Shown: in pieces, positions 51,019 through 61,361 of the stretch
Position numbering within the stretch: the first letter of the stretch is position 1
Layout of the letters: each line of letters begins with the position of its first letter
From: Octadecabacter antarcticus 307
GTDB taxonomy: Bacteria; Pseudomonadota; Alphaproteobacteria; Rhodobacterales; Rhodobacteraceae
Direction of reading: 5' to 3'
DNA length: 64,000 bases
NCBI RefSeq assembly: GCF_000155675.2
Contig: NC_020911.1
Location: 151,501-215,500 of the forward strand
Made by a program: the position numbers and the translations under genes
Notes under the pieces: model-generated
Seen by the model: the letters and a program-made list of their open reading frames with translations, nothing else
Told to the model about the DNA's origin: nothing
Databases searched by the model: none

Positions 51019-52932
51019 ATGCGCCTCTCTGCCCTTTTTATTCGACTTGCTGCGTTTTGCCTTGCGGCAATCGTCTGCGGTTTCGCGGCGCGCGCTGTGG
51101 TCACAACCGTGGAAACCCGATCGGTTGAAACCGTCGGCGTTGCATTGGAAGAACAGGGCCACGCGTTTGCATCTGTTCTAGGCGACGGTTTGCAAGTGAT
51201 CCTTGAAGGCGAAGCACCGAGCGAAGCAATGCGGTTTCGCGCCATTTCAACTGCAGGCGGCATGGTCGACGCAAGCCGCGTGATCGACAATATGACGGTT
51301 GAAGACAGTGCTGGCATCGTTGCACCCGAATTCTCGTTGGAGATTTTGCGCAATGACAGTGGCATTTCGATAATTGGTCTGATCCCTGCATTGTCTGACC
51401 GCGACGACCTTACTGAAACGCTGACAGACATGGCGGGTGAAAACAGTAACTTCGCCGATTTCCTTACAACAGCAGATTACGACGTTCCGGACGGGTGGGA
51501 CGGCGCAGTCGCATTTGCGGTTCGTGCGTTGCGCCAATTGCCGCGATCCAAAATATCAGTACGGGCAGGGCGGGTCGCAGTTGAAGCGATTTCAGACTCG
51601 CGGGAACAAAAGGCCCAGTTGGAAATCAGCCTGCGTCGCGCCAGTCCCGACGATCTGCTCATCACCCTAAATATATCGGCCCCGCGTCCTGTTGTGTCGC
51701 CATTCGTGACGCGCTTCATAATTGACGAAAATGGCCGACGGTTTGATAGCTGTGTGGCTGATACCGCGGCTGCTGAATCGCGTATTGTTGCAGCGGCGCA
51801 GGCAGCAGGGGTTGAAGGCCAGATCGGATGTATGGTGGCGCTGGGCGCCCCCACAACGCGCTGGGCTGACGCGGTAACGATGTCGATTGCGGCACTGGAT
51901 GACTTGGGCGGCGGTACCGTTACGCTCTCTGACGCCGATATCATTTTGGTGGCCCGCACGGGTGCAGTCGAAGGCAACTTTGATCGGGTCGCCGGCGAAC
52001 TTGAGAACGCGCTGCCAGAAATTTTTGCGCTTGAAGCGATTTTGCCTGCGACGCCAACGCAAAGCAACGAAGGCCCGCCACAGTTCATCGCAACGCTGAG
52101 CCCCGAAGGATTGGTGCAGTTGCGCGGCCGCATGTCGACCGAACTGCTGAATTCCACGGCGGAAAATTTCGCGCGGGCGAAATTCGGATCGGCTGATATT
52201 TCCATGGCGACGCGGGTTGTGGATGGACTGCCCAGCAATTGGTCCATTCGTGTGCTGGCAGGAATTGCGGCGTTGTCGCAGCTGTCGAACGGCTCTGTGG
52301 TTGTTGAACCTGCCGATATTGTTGTGCGTGGCAATACCGGCTCACCTGCTGCGAGCGGGGAAATCATACGTTTACTGATCGAAAAGTTGGGCGAGGCTGA
52401 GGAATTCGAGGTCAGCGTCACTTACGTAGAAGAACTGGACCCGATTGCCGCCCTGCCCACCACGGAAGAATGTCTGGGCCAGATCATGAACGTGACTGAA
52501 TCCCGTAAGATCAGGTTTGAACCCAGCTCTGCGACGATTGCAGGCGCGGGCGCGGCGATTTTGGATGACATCAAAGAAATTCTCCAACGCTGCGCCGATT
52601 TGCGGATCGAGATCGCGGGATATACGGACAGCCAAGGGTCTGAAGACGGCAACCAACGCCTGAGCCAGCAGCGGGCCGATGCGGTTCTTGAGGGTTTGCG
52701 CGTTCGGCGTGTTCCGGTGGCAAGTTTCCGGTCAGTAGGTTACGGCGAAGCTGACCCGATTGCTGACAATGAAACCGCCGATGGCCGTGAGGCAAACAGA
52801 CGGATCGAATTTAGCTTGATCGTGCCAGAAAGTACCGAAGAACTTACTGGTTTAGACCAGATCGAAGCAGAGGCCGCGCTTGAAGCGGCCGCGGTGGAAG
52901 ATACCGCCGCACCGGAGGACCTAAACGAATGA
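51019..52932 (+). CDS. OmpA-family protein, large
   Basis: A 637-residue exported protein with an N-terminal membrane segment (FIRLAAFCLAAIVCGFAARAVV). Repeated BON-like units of about 150 residues follow (two similar halves with 'W...V...IAAL..L..G.V.L...DI.V.G.T'). The C-terminal OmpA peptidoglycan-binding domain is at about 495-605 (IRFEPSSATI, IAGYTDSQGSEDGNQRLSQQRADAV, NRRIEFSL). A Glu/Ala-rich tail ends it. It probably tethers the envelope to peptidoglycan. It is followed by a small coupled gene. Confidence 0.88.
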   Translation: MRLSALFIRLAAFCLAAIVCGFAARAVVTTVETRSVETVGVALEEQGHAFASVLGDGLQVILEGEAPSEAMRFRAISTAGGMVDASRVIDNMTVEDSAGIVAPEFSLEILRNDSGISIIGLIPALSDRDDLTETLTDMAGENSNFADFLTTADYDVPDGWDGAVAFAVRALRQLPRSKISVRAGRVAVEAISDSREQKAQLEISLRRASPDDLLITLNISAPRPVVSPFVTRFIIDENGRRFDSCVADTAAAESRIVAAAQAAGVEGQIGCMVALGAPTTRWADAVTMSIAALDDLGGGTVTLSDADIILVARTGAVEGNFDRVAGELENALPEIFALEAILPATPTQSNEGPPQFIATLSPEGLVQLRGRMSTELLNSTAENFARAKFGSADISMATRVVDGLPSNWSIRVLAGIAALSQLSNGSVVVEPADIVVRGNTGSPAASGEIIRLLIEKLGEAEEFEVSVTYVEELDPIAALPTTEECLGQIMNVTESRKIRFEPSSATIAGAGAAILDDIKEILQRCADLRIEIAGYTDSQGSEDGNQRLSQQRADAVLEGLRVRRVPVASFRSVGYGEADPIADNETADGREANRRIEFSLIVPESTEELTGLDQIEAEAALEAAAVEDTAAPEDLNE

Positions 52933-53258
52933 ACAGAACCGAATTCATTGTCGCCACCGCGATTATCCTGTTTGTGGCCTTTTGTTTGGGCTGGTTTGCA
53001 AGCTGGCTGATCAACCGTTTCACCCGCGTGTCCAAATCCGAAGTTGGTGAATTGGACCGCATGGCCCAGTCGCTGCACGAAGCCGAAGAAACCCGCGATC
53101 AGGCGATCACCTATTTGCAGAAACGCGAAGCCGAAATCACCAATCAGCTAAGCCAGACTGAGGCCGAATTGCGCGCCGCGATGGATGGTTTGCGTGTTGC
53201 ACGACAAGAAGCTGAAGAAATGCGTGCATATATCGAGCGTCAGCAGAACGCGGGCTGA
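52929..53258 (+). CDS. Small membrane-anchored coiled-coil protein
   Basis: A 109-residue protein with one N-terminal hydrophobic segment (FIVATAIILFVAFCLGWFASWLI) and a long Glu/Gln/Ala-rich coiled coil to the end (AQSLHEAEETRDQAITYLQ ...). ATGA overlaps the OmpA-family stop, so the two are co-translated and probably act together at the envelope. Function is unknown. It ends exactly next to the convergent tlpA-like stop. Confidence 0.8.
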   Translation: MNRTEFIVATAIILFVAFCLGWFASWLINRFTRVSKSEVGELDRMAQSLHEAEETRDQAITYLQKREAEITNQLSQTEAELRAAMDGLRVARQEAEEMRAYIERQQNAG

Positions 53259-53843
53259 TTATTCCGCCAGCAGCGTCGTCAAAATCGCCTTAGCATTGTC
53301 GCTCGCCCAATCTGCATCACCAATCAACCGCGCAATTTCTAGACCCTGAGGGTCCATAATCAACGTGACTGGCAGGCCGATCACACCCATATCGCGCGCG
53401 AGCGCACTGTTGGCATCGGTGTGCATTGGCAAATTATCGACGCCAATTTCCTCAAAGAACCGTTCCATCGCTGGGCGTTGGTTGGTGCCTGTTGCAACCG
53501 TCACGACCTCTAGACCCTCGCCCCCAAATTCGTCCTGAAGTTCCGAAAGGTGCGGCATTTCCTTGCGACATGGCGCGCACCACGTCGCCCAGAAATTCAA
53601 AACCACGTACTGACCTTCAAACGCTGCCAGCGTCAGATCAGACCCGTCTTCGTGTTTGAAAACCACGTCTGAACCGCGATCTGCACCAAATTGCAGCTTC
53701 ATCATGTCACCGACGCGCAATTCCTGAAGCAATGTGAAATCGCGCTGAACAACCGTAGGGCTTTCGCTATCGTCCAAGGCAAAGTATAGCCCTGCGGCAA
53801 TACCGATGACTGTGGCGGCTGCGAAAATCAGTTCTTTTTTCAT
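53259..53843 (-). CDS. TlpA-family thiol:disulfide oxidoreductase
   Basis: A 194-residue membrane-anchored periplasmic thioredoxin. An N-terminal hydrophobic segment ([19 protein letters not shown]) is followed by the redox motif WATWCAPC (Cys89, Cys92) and the later cis-Pro loop ([20 protein letters not shown]). Such proteins reduce apocytochromes or copper-site cysteines. The partner here is unknown. It is divergent from argH across 30 bases. Confidence 0.93.
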   Translation of the reverse strand: MKKELIFAAATVIGIAAGLYFALDDSESPTVVQRDFTLLQELRVGDMMKLQFGADRGSDVVFKHEDGSDLTLAAFEGQYVVLNFWATWCAPCRKEMPHLSELQDEFGGEGLEVVTVATGTNQRPAMERFFEEIGVDNLPMHTDANSALARDMGVIGLPVTLIMDPQGLEIARLIGDADWASDNAKAILTTLLAE

Positions 53844-53873
53844 CGGGCAATCCTAGCGTTGGAGACAAGTGTC

Positions 53874-55280
53874 ATGGCAGACGATAAATCCCCTGAAAAA
53901 TCCTCAAATGCAATGTGGGGTGGGCGCTTTGCCGCAGGTCCGGACGCGATCATGGAAGCGATCAACGCATCTATCGGGTTTGATCGTCGATTGGCGAAAC
54001 AAGACATAGAAGGCTCCCGCGCGCATGCGGCCATGTTGGCGGCACAAGGTATCATAACCGATAGCGATGCAACGGCGATCAGGGAAGGCCTGCTCACGGT
54101 GTTGTCAGAGATCGAGGGCGGTACGTTCCCGTGGCGCGTTGAACTTGAAGATATCCACATGAACGTCGAAGCGCGCCTGAAAGAAATCGTGGGCGAACCT
54201 GCGGGGCGGTTGCACACGGGTCGGTCGCGCAATGATCAGGTCGCCGTTGATTTCCGTCTTTGGGTCCGCGATCAATGCGATGCAGTGGATGGTGCGCTTG
54301 TCGCGTTGATGACATCGCTGATCGGTCAGGCAGAAGACGGCGCTGATTGGGTCATGCCCGGTTTTACCCACCTGCAAGTCGCCCAGCCCGTCACATGGGG
54401 CCATCACATGATGGCCTATGTTGAAATGTTTGCCCGTGACCGTGCGCGGTTCGCTGATGCACGCAAACGGATGAACGAAAGCCCGCTGGGGGCTGCGGCG
54501 CTGGCTGGCACGTCTTTCCCGCTTGATCGCCATGCCACAGCTACGGCGTTGGGGTTCGATCGCCCGATGGCCAATTCGCTCGACGCAGTGGCAGCCCGTG
54601 ACTTTGCGCTCGAATTTCTTGGTGCCGCGTCGATCTGTGCCATGCATCTGTCGCGTTTGGCCGAAGAACTGGTCATCTGGTCGTCTGCGCAGTTCCGGTT
54701 TGTGACGATGTCGGATCGTTGGTCCACCGGATCATCCATCATGCCGCAAAAGCGCAACCCGGATGCGGCGGAATTACTGCGATCCAAAATCGGACGGATT
54801 TTTGGTGCAAATGTTGCGTTGATGACCGTGATGAAAGGTCTGCCGCTGACCTATTCCAAGGACATGCAAGAAGACAAAGAACCGACGTTTGATGCCGCTG
54901 ACCACCTGATGCTTGGCCTTGCGGCGATGGCTGGAATGATTGCGGATATGAAGGCACGGCCCAATGATTTGCGGGTGGCGGCGGCGATGGGCTTTTCCAC
55001 TGCCACCGACCTCGCCGATTGGCTGGTGCGCGAACTTGGCCTGCCGTTTCGCGATGCACATCACATCACCGGGTCATTGGTCGCGATGGCCGAAACAAAG
55101 GGCTGTGATCTGCCGGAATTGAGCCTCGCAGACATGCAATCTGTACACGCGGGTATCACCAACGCCGTCTTTGACGTGCTGGGTGTGGACAATTCCGTGC
55201 GCAGCCGCACATCTTACGGGGGCACAGCGCCGGAAAACGTGCGCGCGCAGATTGCCCGCTGGAAAAAGGATTTGTCATGA
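53874..55280 (+). CDS. argH: Argininosuccinate lyase
   Basis: Last step of arginine synthesis, splitting argininosuccinate to arginine and fumarate. The 468 residues include [24 protein letters not shown]-like [12 protein letters not shown], and the flexible catalytic loop [18 protein letters not shown]. The ATG at 53874 has GGAG 9 bases upstream. A TTG at 53859 in the same frame is less likely. Followed by a coupled small lipoprotein gene, a known Rhodobacteraceae arrangement. Confidence 0.96.
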   Translation: MADDKSPEKSSNAMWGGRFAAGPDAIMEAINASIGFDRRLAKQDIEGSRAHAAMLAAQGIITDSDATAIREGLLTVLSEIEGGTFPWRVELEDIHMNVEARLKEIVGEPAGRLHTGRSRNDQVAVDFRLWVRDQCDAVDGALVALMTSLIGQAEDGADWVMPGFTHLQVAQPVTWGHHMMAYVEMFARDRARFADARKRMNESPLGAAALAGTSFPLDRHATATALGFDRPMANSLDAVAARDFALEFLGAASICAMHLSRLAEELVIWSSAQFRFVTMSDRWSTGSSIMPQKRNPDAAELLRSKIGRIFGANVALMTVMKGLPLTYSKDMQEDKEPTFDAADHLMLGLAAMAGMIADMKARPNDLRVAAAMGFSTATDLADWLVRELGLPFRDAHHITGSLVAMAETKGCDLPELSLADMQSVHAGITNAVFDVLGVDNSVRSRTSYGGTAPENVRAQIARWKKDLS

Positions 55281-55453
55281 CCCGATCCGTAATTGTGTTG
55301 CTGACGCTGACATATGTTGCGGCGTGCGGTGCAAACGATCCGCCGTTTCGCCCGACTGGTGATACAGGTGTCAATATCGGGCCGAACGGCGTTAGCACCA
55401 ATGCTGGGGTTGGGGCGACAAACGGTACTTTCAGCGTCGGACTGATCCTTTAG
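55277..55453 (+). CDS. Tiny lipoprotein downstream of argH
   Basis: A 58-residue protein with a lipoprotein signal ([20 protein letters not shown], acylated Cys17). The mature part of about 42 residues is rich in Gly, Asn and Thr ([19 protein letters not shown]). ATGA overlaps the argH stop, and the next gene starts at the base after its stop. Function is unknown. The short mature chain suggests a structural or assembly role in the envelope. Confidence 0.85.
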   Translation: MTRSVIVLLTLTYVAACGANDPPFRPTGDTGVNIGPNGVSTNAGVGATNGTFSVGLIL

Positions 55454-55774
55454 ATGCGCTGGATTTTCGCCGCACTTGCCGTCTGGGGCACGATCCACCC
55501 GATGTCGTATTTCATTGCGTGGTTTCAGGCCAACACGTGGGACATTATGGCGATGGTTGATGCATGGCACGCCAATGCTGCATCGTCCGGGCTGGTCTGG
55601 GATCTGACAATTGCAGCTGTCGCGCTCACGGTCTGGGTGATCGTCGAAACCTTTCAAACGCGCCACTGGGTCCGCCTGATTGCCATCCCCGCGACGTTCG
55701 GCATCGGGGTCAGCTGTGGTTTGCCGCTTTATATTTTTATCCGCATGGGCCAAACCGACGCCAAGCGCAGCTAA
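55454..55774 (+). CDS. DUF2834 membrane protein
   Basis: A 106-residue protein with three hydrophobic segments (IFAALAVWGTIHPMSYFIAWF, LTIAAVALTVWVIVE, LIAIPATFGIGVSCGLPLYIF). The pattern of an N-terminal R-x-x-Y/F-x-x-L-A helix, central 'W-D-L-x-I', and C-terminal GLPL(Y/F) followed by R is that of DUF2834. Function is unknown. It abuts the lipoprotein gene without a gap, so it belongs to the argH-lysA transcript. Confidence 0.8.
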   Translation: MRWIFAALAVWGTIHPMSYFIAWFQANTWDIMAMVDAWHANAASSGLVWDLTIAAVALTVWVIVETFQTRHWVRLIAIPATFGIGVSCGLPLYIFIRMGQTDAKRS

Positions 55775-55786
55775 ATTGAGAATCTG

Positions 55787-57052
55787 ATGGATCATTTCTT
55801 GTATCGTGACGGCCAGTTGATGGCCGAAGACGTCACCATCGCTGAGATTGCAGCGCAGGTCGGCACGCCGTTTTATGTGTATTCGACGGCGACATTGCTG
55901 CGCCATTTTCAGCTGTTTGATGATGCTTTGGCCGGTATGGATCATTTGATTTGTTTCGCAGTAAAATCGCTGTCCAATGTTGCCGTGCTTAAGCTGCTTG
56001 GCGATGCGGGTGCTGGCATGGATGTCGTATCGGGCGGCGAATATCTGCGCGCGAAGGCCGCGGGCGTATCCGGTGATAGAATCGTATTTTCCGGCATTGG
56101 TAAAACCCGCGAGGAAATGCGCCTCGCGTTGGTAGGCGGCATTCGTCAGTTCAACGTCGAAAGCGAACCCGAGATGGAGGTGCTGTCAGAGGTCGCTATG
56201 TCGCTCGGTAAAATTGCGCCGATTACTGTTCGGGTGAACCCTGATGTGGACGCAAAGACTCACGCTAAGATATCGACGGGCAAAAAAGAAGACAAATTCG
56301 GCATCCCGATCAGCCGTGCGCGTGACGTTTACGCGATGGCGGCGAAACTCCCCGGCCTCAAGATCATTGGCATCGATGTTCATATCGGATCACAGCTGAC
56401 CGAATTGGAACCGTTCCGTCTGGCGTATCGCAAGGTGGCTGAGTTGACCGAACAGCTGCGCAGTGACGGACATGACATCAGCCGCCTTGATCTGGGGGGT
56501 GGTTTGGGGATTCCCTATGCGCGCGATAACAACGCCCCGCCACTTCCCATCGAATATGGTGCGCTGATCAAAGAAGAAGTCGGACATCTGGGGTGTGAGA
56601 TTGAGATTGAACCGGGTCGTCTGATTTCAGGTAATGCGGGCCTGCTGGTGGCAAAAGTGATCTATGTAAAATCCGGTGAAGACCGCGAATTTCTGATCGT
56701 GGACGCCGCGATGAACGATCTGATCCGCCCCGCGATGTATGATGCATGGCATGATATCGTGCCCGTCATAGAATCTGCCGCAGGCGTTGAACAAACGCCC
56801 TACGATGTCGTTGGGCCGATCTGCGAAAGCGGCGACACTTTCGCAAAGGGCCGGATGTTGCCGACATTGCAGTCAGAAGCGCTCGTTGGATTCCGATCTG
56901 CGGGCGCCTACAGTGCTGTTATGTCTAGTGAATATAATTCGCGCCCCCTGATACCCGAGGTTCTGGTTAACGGGGATCAATTTGCGGTTATCCGCCGACG
57001 TCCGACCTTTGAAGACATGATCAATCGCGATACCATACCTGAATGGATGTAG
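55787..57052 (+). CDS. lysA: Diaminopimelate decarboxylase
   Basis: PLP enzyme forming lysine from meso-diaminopimelate. The 421 residues form an alanine-racemase-type barrel. The PLP lysine is Lys60 (ICFAVKSLSN). GSGGE-like VVSGGEYLRA, DVHIGSQL, LDLGGGLGIPY and the active-site CESGDTFAKGR are all present. It is 12 bases downstream of the DUF2834 gene, in the argH operon. Confidence 0.96.
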   Translation: MDHFLYRDGQLMAEDVTIAEIAAQVGTPFYVYSTATLLRHFQLFDDALAGMDHLICFAVKSLSNVAVLKLLGDAGAGMDVVSGGEYLRAKAAGVSGDRIVFSGIGKTREEMRLALVGGIRQFNVESEPEMEVLSEVAMSLGKIAPITVRVNPDVDAKTHAKISTGKKEDKFGIPISRARDVYAMAAKLPGLKIIGIDVHIGSQLTELEPFRLAYRKVAELTEQLRSDGHDISRLDLGGGLGIPYARDNNAPPLPIEYGALIKEEVGHLGCEIEIEPGRLISGNAGLLVAKVIYVKSGEDREFLIVDAAMNDLIRPAMYDAWHDIVPVIESAAGVEQTPYDVVGPICESGDTFAKGRMLPTLQSEALVGFRSAGAYSAVMSSEYNSRPLIPEVLVNGDQFAVIRRRPTFEDMINRDTIPEWM

Positions 57053-57106
57053 CCGTTTTGCGCTATCCAGTTTGACAGGAGAGGCCAGCTGACCCCAACC
57101 CGACCC

Positions 57107-59704
57107 ATGCTGCGGCATTTGAAAATGCCTGTTTTTCTGACCCGCATTGGGCTGATTGCGGAGCGTGTGACGCAGGCGTTTTGGCCGTTCTGGACTGTGT
57201 TGTTCTTCGCTCTTGCGCCACTGATTATGGGCTGGCAGGATTTCCTGCCGCTTGAGGTCGTGTGGGGTTACGGTGTGGTTTCGCTCATTGTGCTGCTTTG
57301 GACGCTGTATCGCAGCATTCGCCGGATGGCATGGCCGAGCGTGGCCGAGGCCACTGCCCGTGTCGATGCGCGGCTCCCCGGGCGCCCGATTGCGGCGCTG
57401 AATGACGTGCAAGCAATTGGCGCAGGTGATGCAGCATCCGAAGCCGTCTGGAACGCGCACCTTACCCGCATGCAGCAAAAGACCCGTGATGTGCGGACGG
57501 TTGGGCCGGATCTGCGCGTCTCGTCAAAAGACCCATTCGGGATACGCTACATTGCTGTTCTGGTCATGGTCTTGGCGCTGCTGTTCGGATCGATCTGGCG
57601 TGTTGGGTCGGTGGCAGATGCTGCAGCGGGGGGTGGCATCCTGGCGACTGGGCCTGTCTGGGAAGGCTGGATCGAACCGCCCGCTTACACCCAAAAACCG
57701 ACGCTTTACCTTGCCGATATCATCGCCAATCGTGTGCAGGTGGCACAGGGATCGTTTATCACACTGCGGCTTTACGGCGATGTCGGGGCGCTTAGCGTGT
57801 CGGAAACTGTGTCCGGTCGCACCGAAGACCTAGGCGCCGCCACAGATCAACAGCAGGGTTTTGAAGTTACACAAGAAGGCGAATTGTCGATTGTCGGTGA
57901 GGGCGGCCAGACGTGGAAATTCCTGCTGCTCGAAGACAATCCACCAACGGTCGAATTGACCGGACCACTCGAAGCAGACGCGCAAGGTGAGATGTCCCAG
58001 CCGTTTTCCGCGACAGACGATTACGGTGTCGTCGCGGGTACGGCGACGTTTGACCTGAACGCGGCGGTGTTGTCGCGCCGCCACGGGCTGGCGATTGACG
58101 CGGACGCGCGGGACGCCATCGTGATTGATCTGCCGATGCCGTTTTCCGGCGACCGCGCAGACTTCGAAGAACTGCTGATTGATGATTTCAGTGAACATCC
58201 GTGGGCGAACATGCCTGTCATGATGACACTGCAAGTCGAAGACGCGCTTGGGCAGGTTGGATTCAGCAAAGCTGAACAACTCACACTCCCCGGACGGCGA
58301 TTTTTCCAACCCATTGCGCGGGCCGTCATAGAACAGCGCCGCGATATTTTGTGGGCCAAGGCCAATGCACCCCGCGTCGCACAGGTTCTGCGCGCCGTTT
58401 CGAACCGCCCTGACGAATTGTTTCCCGATGAGACGACCTATCTGCGTCTGCGCTTTATCATTCGCCGGCTCGAAAACATGGAAACCACGGGCCTAAGCGA
58501 TGATGTGCAGGCGGAAGTCGTGCAGGCGCTCTGGGAATTGGCTGTGCAGCTCGAAGAAGGATCACTTGCCGATGCGCGCGCCCGTCTGGAACGCGCGCAG
58601 GAACGCCTCGAAGAAGCCATGCGCAATGGTGCGTCCGACGAAGAAATCGCTGAACTGATGCAGGAACTGCGTGAGGCGATGAACGATTATATGCAAATGC
58701 TCGCACAAAATGCAGAACCCAATCCAAACGGCACGGATCAGCCTGACAATAACCAAGAAAGTAACAACATCAGCCAAGACGAACTGCAGGCAATGATGGA
58801 CCGTATTCAGGAACTCATGGAAGAAGGCCGGATGGCCGAAGCCATGGAGTTGATGGAGCAGTTGAACGAGCTGATGGAAAATCTGCGCGTCACCGAAGGG
58901 GAAGGCGGCGATGGCGGCCCGCAAACGCTCGGCCAGCAATCCATGGAAGACTTGGCTGAGACCCTGCGCGATCAACAAGACCTGACCGACGAAGCGTTCC
59001 GCGATTTGCAGGACCAGTTCAACCAAGGCCAGCAAGACGGTCAACAGCAAGGGCAACAACCAGGACAGCAAGGCCAAGACGGTGAAGAAGGTCAGGGCCA
59101 AGACGGACAACAACAGGGCCAAGGTCAAGGCCAAGGCGATAACACACAAGGTGGTCTGACCGATGGCAACGGGCAGGGCGGCGAAGGCAGCGGTGGGCCA
59201 CAAAGTCTGGCCGAACGCCAACAAGCGCTGCGCGATGGTCTAAACCAGTTGCGCAACGGTCTGCCCGGTTTGTCCGGTGAGGCGGCTGATAATGCAGAAC
59301 AATCTCTAGAACGTGCTGAGGGTGCGATGGACGGCGCTGAGGATGCTTTGCGGAGCGGCGATTTGGCCGAAGCGATTGATCAACAAGCCGAGGCGATGGA
59401 CGCACTGCGTGACGGATTGCGCAATCTGGGGCAGGCTTTGGCTGAAAACCAGATGGATGAGTTGGAAGAAGGCCAAGGCACCCAAACGGGCAATGCAGAA
59501 GGCCGCGCAGAACCCGAACGGCGCGATCCGCTCGGTCGTCAGATGGGCAACACGGGTCAATTCGGGTCCGAAGAATCGATGCTACAGGACGAAATTAACC
59601 GCCGTGCGGAAGAACTGTTGCAAGAATTGCGCAACCGTTCCGCCGATCAAGAGCGCCCTCAAGTCGAACTCGATTATCTGCGGCGTCTGCTGGAACGTTT
59701 TTAG
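57107..59704 (+). CDS. TIGR02302/DUF4175 family membrane protein with Gln/Gly-rich tract
   Basis: An 865-residue protein. Two N-terminal membrane helices (FWPFWTVLFFALAPLIMGW, VWGYGVVSLIVLLWTLY) and a third near 150-165 (YIAVLVMVLALLFGSIW) precede a periplasmic domain of about 250 residues (TGPVWEGWIEPPAYTQKPT). Long helical repeats rich in Glu/Met/Gln follow, with a low-complexity Gln/Gly/Asp tract near 640-690. This is the alphaproteobacterial TIGR02302 layout, of unknown function. The ATG at 57107 lacks a close ribosome site, whereas AGGAGAGG (57077-57084) is spaced for CTG 57089 in the same frame. Confidence 0.88.
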   Translation: MLRHLKMPVFLTRIGLIAERVTQAFWPFWTVLFFALAPLIMGWQDFLPLEVVWGYGVVSLIVLLWTLYRSIRRMAWPSVAEATARVDARLPGRPIAALNDVQAIGAGDAASEAVWNAHLTRMQQKTRDVRTVGPDLRVSSKDPFGIRYIAVLVMVLALLFGSIWRVGSVADAAAGGGILATGPVWEGWIEPPAYTQKPTLYLADIIANRVQVAQGSFITLRLYGDVGALSVSETVSGRTEDLGAATDQQQGFEVTQEGELSIVGEGGQTWKFLLLEDNPPTVELTGPLEADAQGEMSQPFSATDDYGVVAGTATFDLNAAVLSRRHGLAIDADARDAIVIDLPMPFSGDRADFEELLIDDFSEHPWANMPVMMTLQVEDALGQVGFSKAEQLTLPGRRFFQPIARAVIEQRRDILWAKANAPRVAQVLRAVSNRPDELFPDETTYLRLRFIIRRLENMETTGLSDDVQAEVVQALWELAVQLEEGSLADARARLERAQERLEEAMRNGASDEEIAELMQELREAMNDYMQMLAQNAEPNPNGTDQPDNNQESNNISQDELQAMMDRIQELMEEGRMAEAMELMEQLNELMENLRVTEGEGGDGGPQTLGQQSMEDLAETLRDQQDLTDEAFRDLQDQFNQGQQDGQQQGQQPGQQGQDGEEGQGQDGQQQGQGQGQGDNTQGGLTDGNGQGGEGSGGPQSLAERQQALRDGLNQLRNGLPGLSGEAADNAEQSLERAEGAMDGAEDALRSGDLAEAIDQQAEAMDALRDGLRNLGQALAENQMDELEEGQGTQTGNAEGRAEPERRDPLGRQMGNTGQFGSEESMLQDEINRRAEELLQELRNRSADQERPQVELDYLRRLLERF

Positions 59705-59707
59705 GGT

Positions 59708-60526
59708 TTAGCCTTCGGGGTTAGGTTCGACTGCAGCCTCTATAGGCACCTCAATCAATCCTTGAATCTGCTGATCCAGCAAAATGCGCAATCCGTCGAC
59801 CCACCCCACATAAGACGTCAAATACGGTTCGAATTGTGGCACTGCCGTGCTGATTTGCGGCGCAAAAACATAGATCGCTAGCGCAATGAGTGCGACAAGC
59901 ACGACATACATGAACCCGCGTTTAAATCCGCCACGAGGATGCGCAGTATCGGTATCATCATTTACGGTTGCGTTCGCATTGGCGTCAGGGCGCAGGGTCG
60001 AATTGATCTCTTCGATGTTGGGCAATAACTCGCGGCGCGGCGCAACGGTATCTTGCGCCAAGGCTGCCCCCACTGCGGCTGCGCCGGTTTCGGGTTCGCC
60101 GCGCAGACGGGCCAAACGCTCGCGGGCTTGGCGGCTGCGGTAGTCCTCTTCTGGATCATGTGACAAGTCCAGATCGGGCTGCGTTTCTATCGTGTTAGTG
60201 TCGGCTTCGCGGGCCGCTTGTTCATATTCTGCTTCTTGGCGCAGGATATCGGCGACTTCGGCATCCATTTCACGCGGTTCGGGCGCTTTGCGCGTTGGCT
60301 CAGGATCTGGAACGGGCTCGGCAACTGGATCGGGCTGAGGGACTGGCTCAGCGGTCGGCGCTGGCGGTGTCTCGGTCGCTGTGCCCAATTCGGCCGCAAC
60401 GGATGCGCCGGGTTGTTCGAACCACGTATGGCTACAATTGGAACACTGAACATCACGCCCACCTGTCGGAATGACATCATCCGCGACCTCATATTGCGCA
60501 CCGCAATTTGGGCATATCAGCCGCAT
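59708..60526 (-). CDS. Zinc-ribbon (MJ0042-type) membrane protein
   Basis: A 272-residue protein from MRLICPNC. Cys5, Cys8, Cys28 and Cys31 form the MJ0042-type zinc ribbon (CPNCGAQY ... CSNCSHTW). A Pro/Glu-rich disordered region (about 45-200) and one membrane helix (FMYVVLVALIALAIYVF) follow, then a C-terminal periplasmic part. GAGGA precedes the ATG. Genes of this type are regularly divergent from ftsE in Alphaproteobacteria. Function is unknown. Confidence 0.87.
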   Translation of the reverse strand: MRLICPNCGAQYEVADDVIPTGGRDVQCSNCSHTWFEQPGASVAAELGTATETPPAPTAEPVPQPDPVAEPVPDPEPTRKAPEPREMDAEVADILRQEAEYEQAAREADTNTIETQPDLDLSHDPEEDYRSRQARERLARLRGEPETGAAAVGAALAQDTVAPRRELLPNIEEINSTLRPDANANATVNDDTDTAHPRGGFKRGFMYVVLVALIALAIYVFAPQISTAVPQFEPYLTSYVGWVDGLRILLDQQIQGLIEVPIEAAVEPNPEG

Positions 60527-60689
60527 AACCTGGTTCCTCTGCCTCAAACGAGCGTTCTGCCCGCGTTATTTATGGAATCCTACCGTTCCTGACGCTCGAG
60601 CGCAAAGGTTTTGCAAGACCTGTGTCATAAGCGCAGATTGCATGTGGCGCGGCTTTGCGCCAAAACCATTCCAACAAACGGGGGCAACC

Positions 60690-61361
60690 GTGATTGAGCT
60701 GGACAATGTGGCCTATAATTATGGCAGATCAGAACTGTTTTCTGGGCTGAACTTGCAGCTTGCCGCCGGGTCATTTCATTTTCTGACAGGACCATCCGGC
60801 GCGGGTAAAACCACGCTGTTGAAGCTGTGTTATGGCGAGTTGGTCGCGACAAGTGGTCAGGCGCGTCTGTTTGGTCAGGATGCGCGTACGTTAGATCGCG
60901 ACGCCGTGGCGCAGGCGCGGCGCCGTATCGGTATTGTGCATCAGGACTGTCAGTTCCTCGATCATCTGACATTGGCCGAAAACATTGCGTTGCCGCTGAC
61001 CGTGTCCGGGCGCACCGTATCTTCCGCTGACCTAACAGATTTGCTTGGTTGGGTCGGGCTAAGCCAACAAGCTGCACAATTCCCGCCGCAGCTTTCGGGC
61101 GGTGAACGCCAGCGCGCAGCACTGGCCCGTGCAGTCATCATGTCCCCAGAAGTGATTTTGGCGGATGAACCCACCGGCAACGTCGATTGGGAGATGTCAC
61201 AGCGTTTGCTGTCGCTGCTGGTCGAACTCAATAAGATGGGCAAAACGGTGTTGATCGCGACCCATGATATCAGCTTCATTCGCGCGGCCAAGGCGCAGGT
61301 TTCAGCACGGGTGTTGCGGCTAAAGGATCGCCGCCTGCAACTGGCGGGTGCGGATTTATGA
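60690..61361 (+). CDS. ftsE: Cell division ATP-binding protein FtsE
   Basis: ATPase of the FtsEX complex that activates septal peptidoglycan hydrolases during division. The 223 residues from GTG 60690 (G-rich ribosome site 6 bases upstream) have Walker A GPSGAGKTT (34-42), the Q-loop at VHQDCQF, the ABC signature LSGGERQR, Walker B VILADEPTG and the switch ATHD. A longer in-frame reading from 60471 overlaps the divergent zinc-ribbon gene and is rejected. ftsX follows with a 4-base overlap. Confidence 0.94.
   Translation: MIELDNVAYNYGRSELFSGLNLQLAAGSFHFLTGPSGAGKTTLLKLCYGELVATSGQARLFGQDARTLDRDAVAQARRRIGIVHQDCQFLDHLTLAENIALPLTVSGRTVSSADLTDLLGWVGLSQQAAQFPPQLSGGERQRAALARAVIMSPEVILADEPTGNVDWEMSQRLLSLLVELNKMGKTVLIATHDISFIRAAKAQVSARVLRLKDRRLQLAGADL

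Noticed and set aside
60471..60689. An upstream extension of ftsE
   Set aside because: It overlaps the divergent zinc-ribbon gene and its promoter region; FtsE proteins begin at the (V/M)IELxNV motif.
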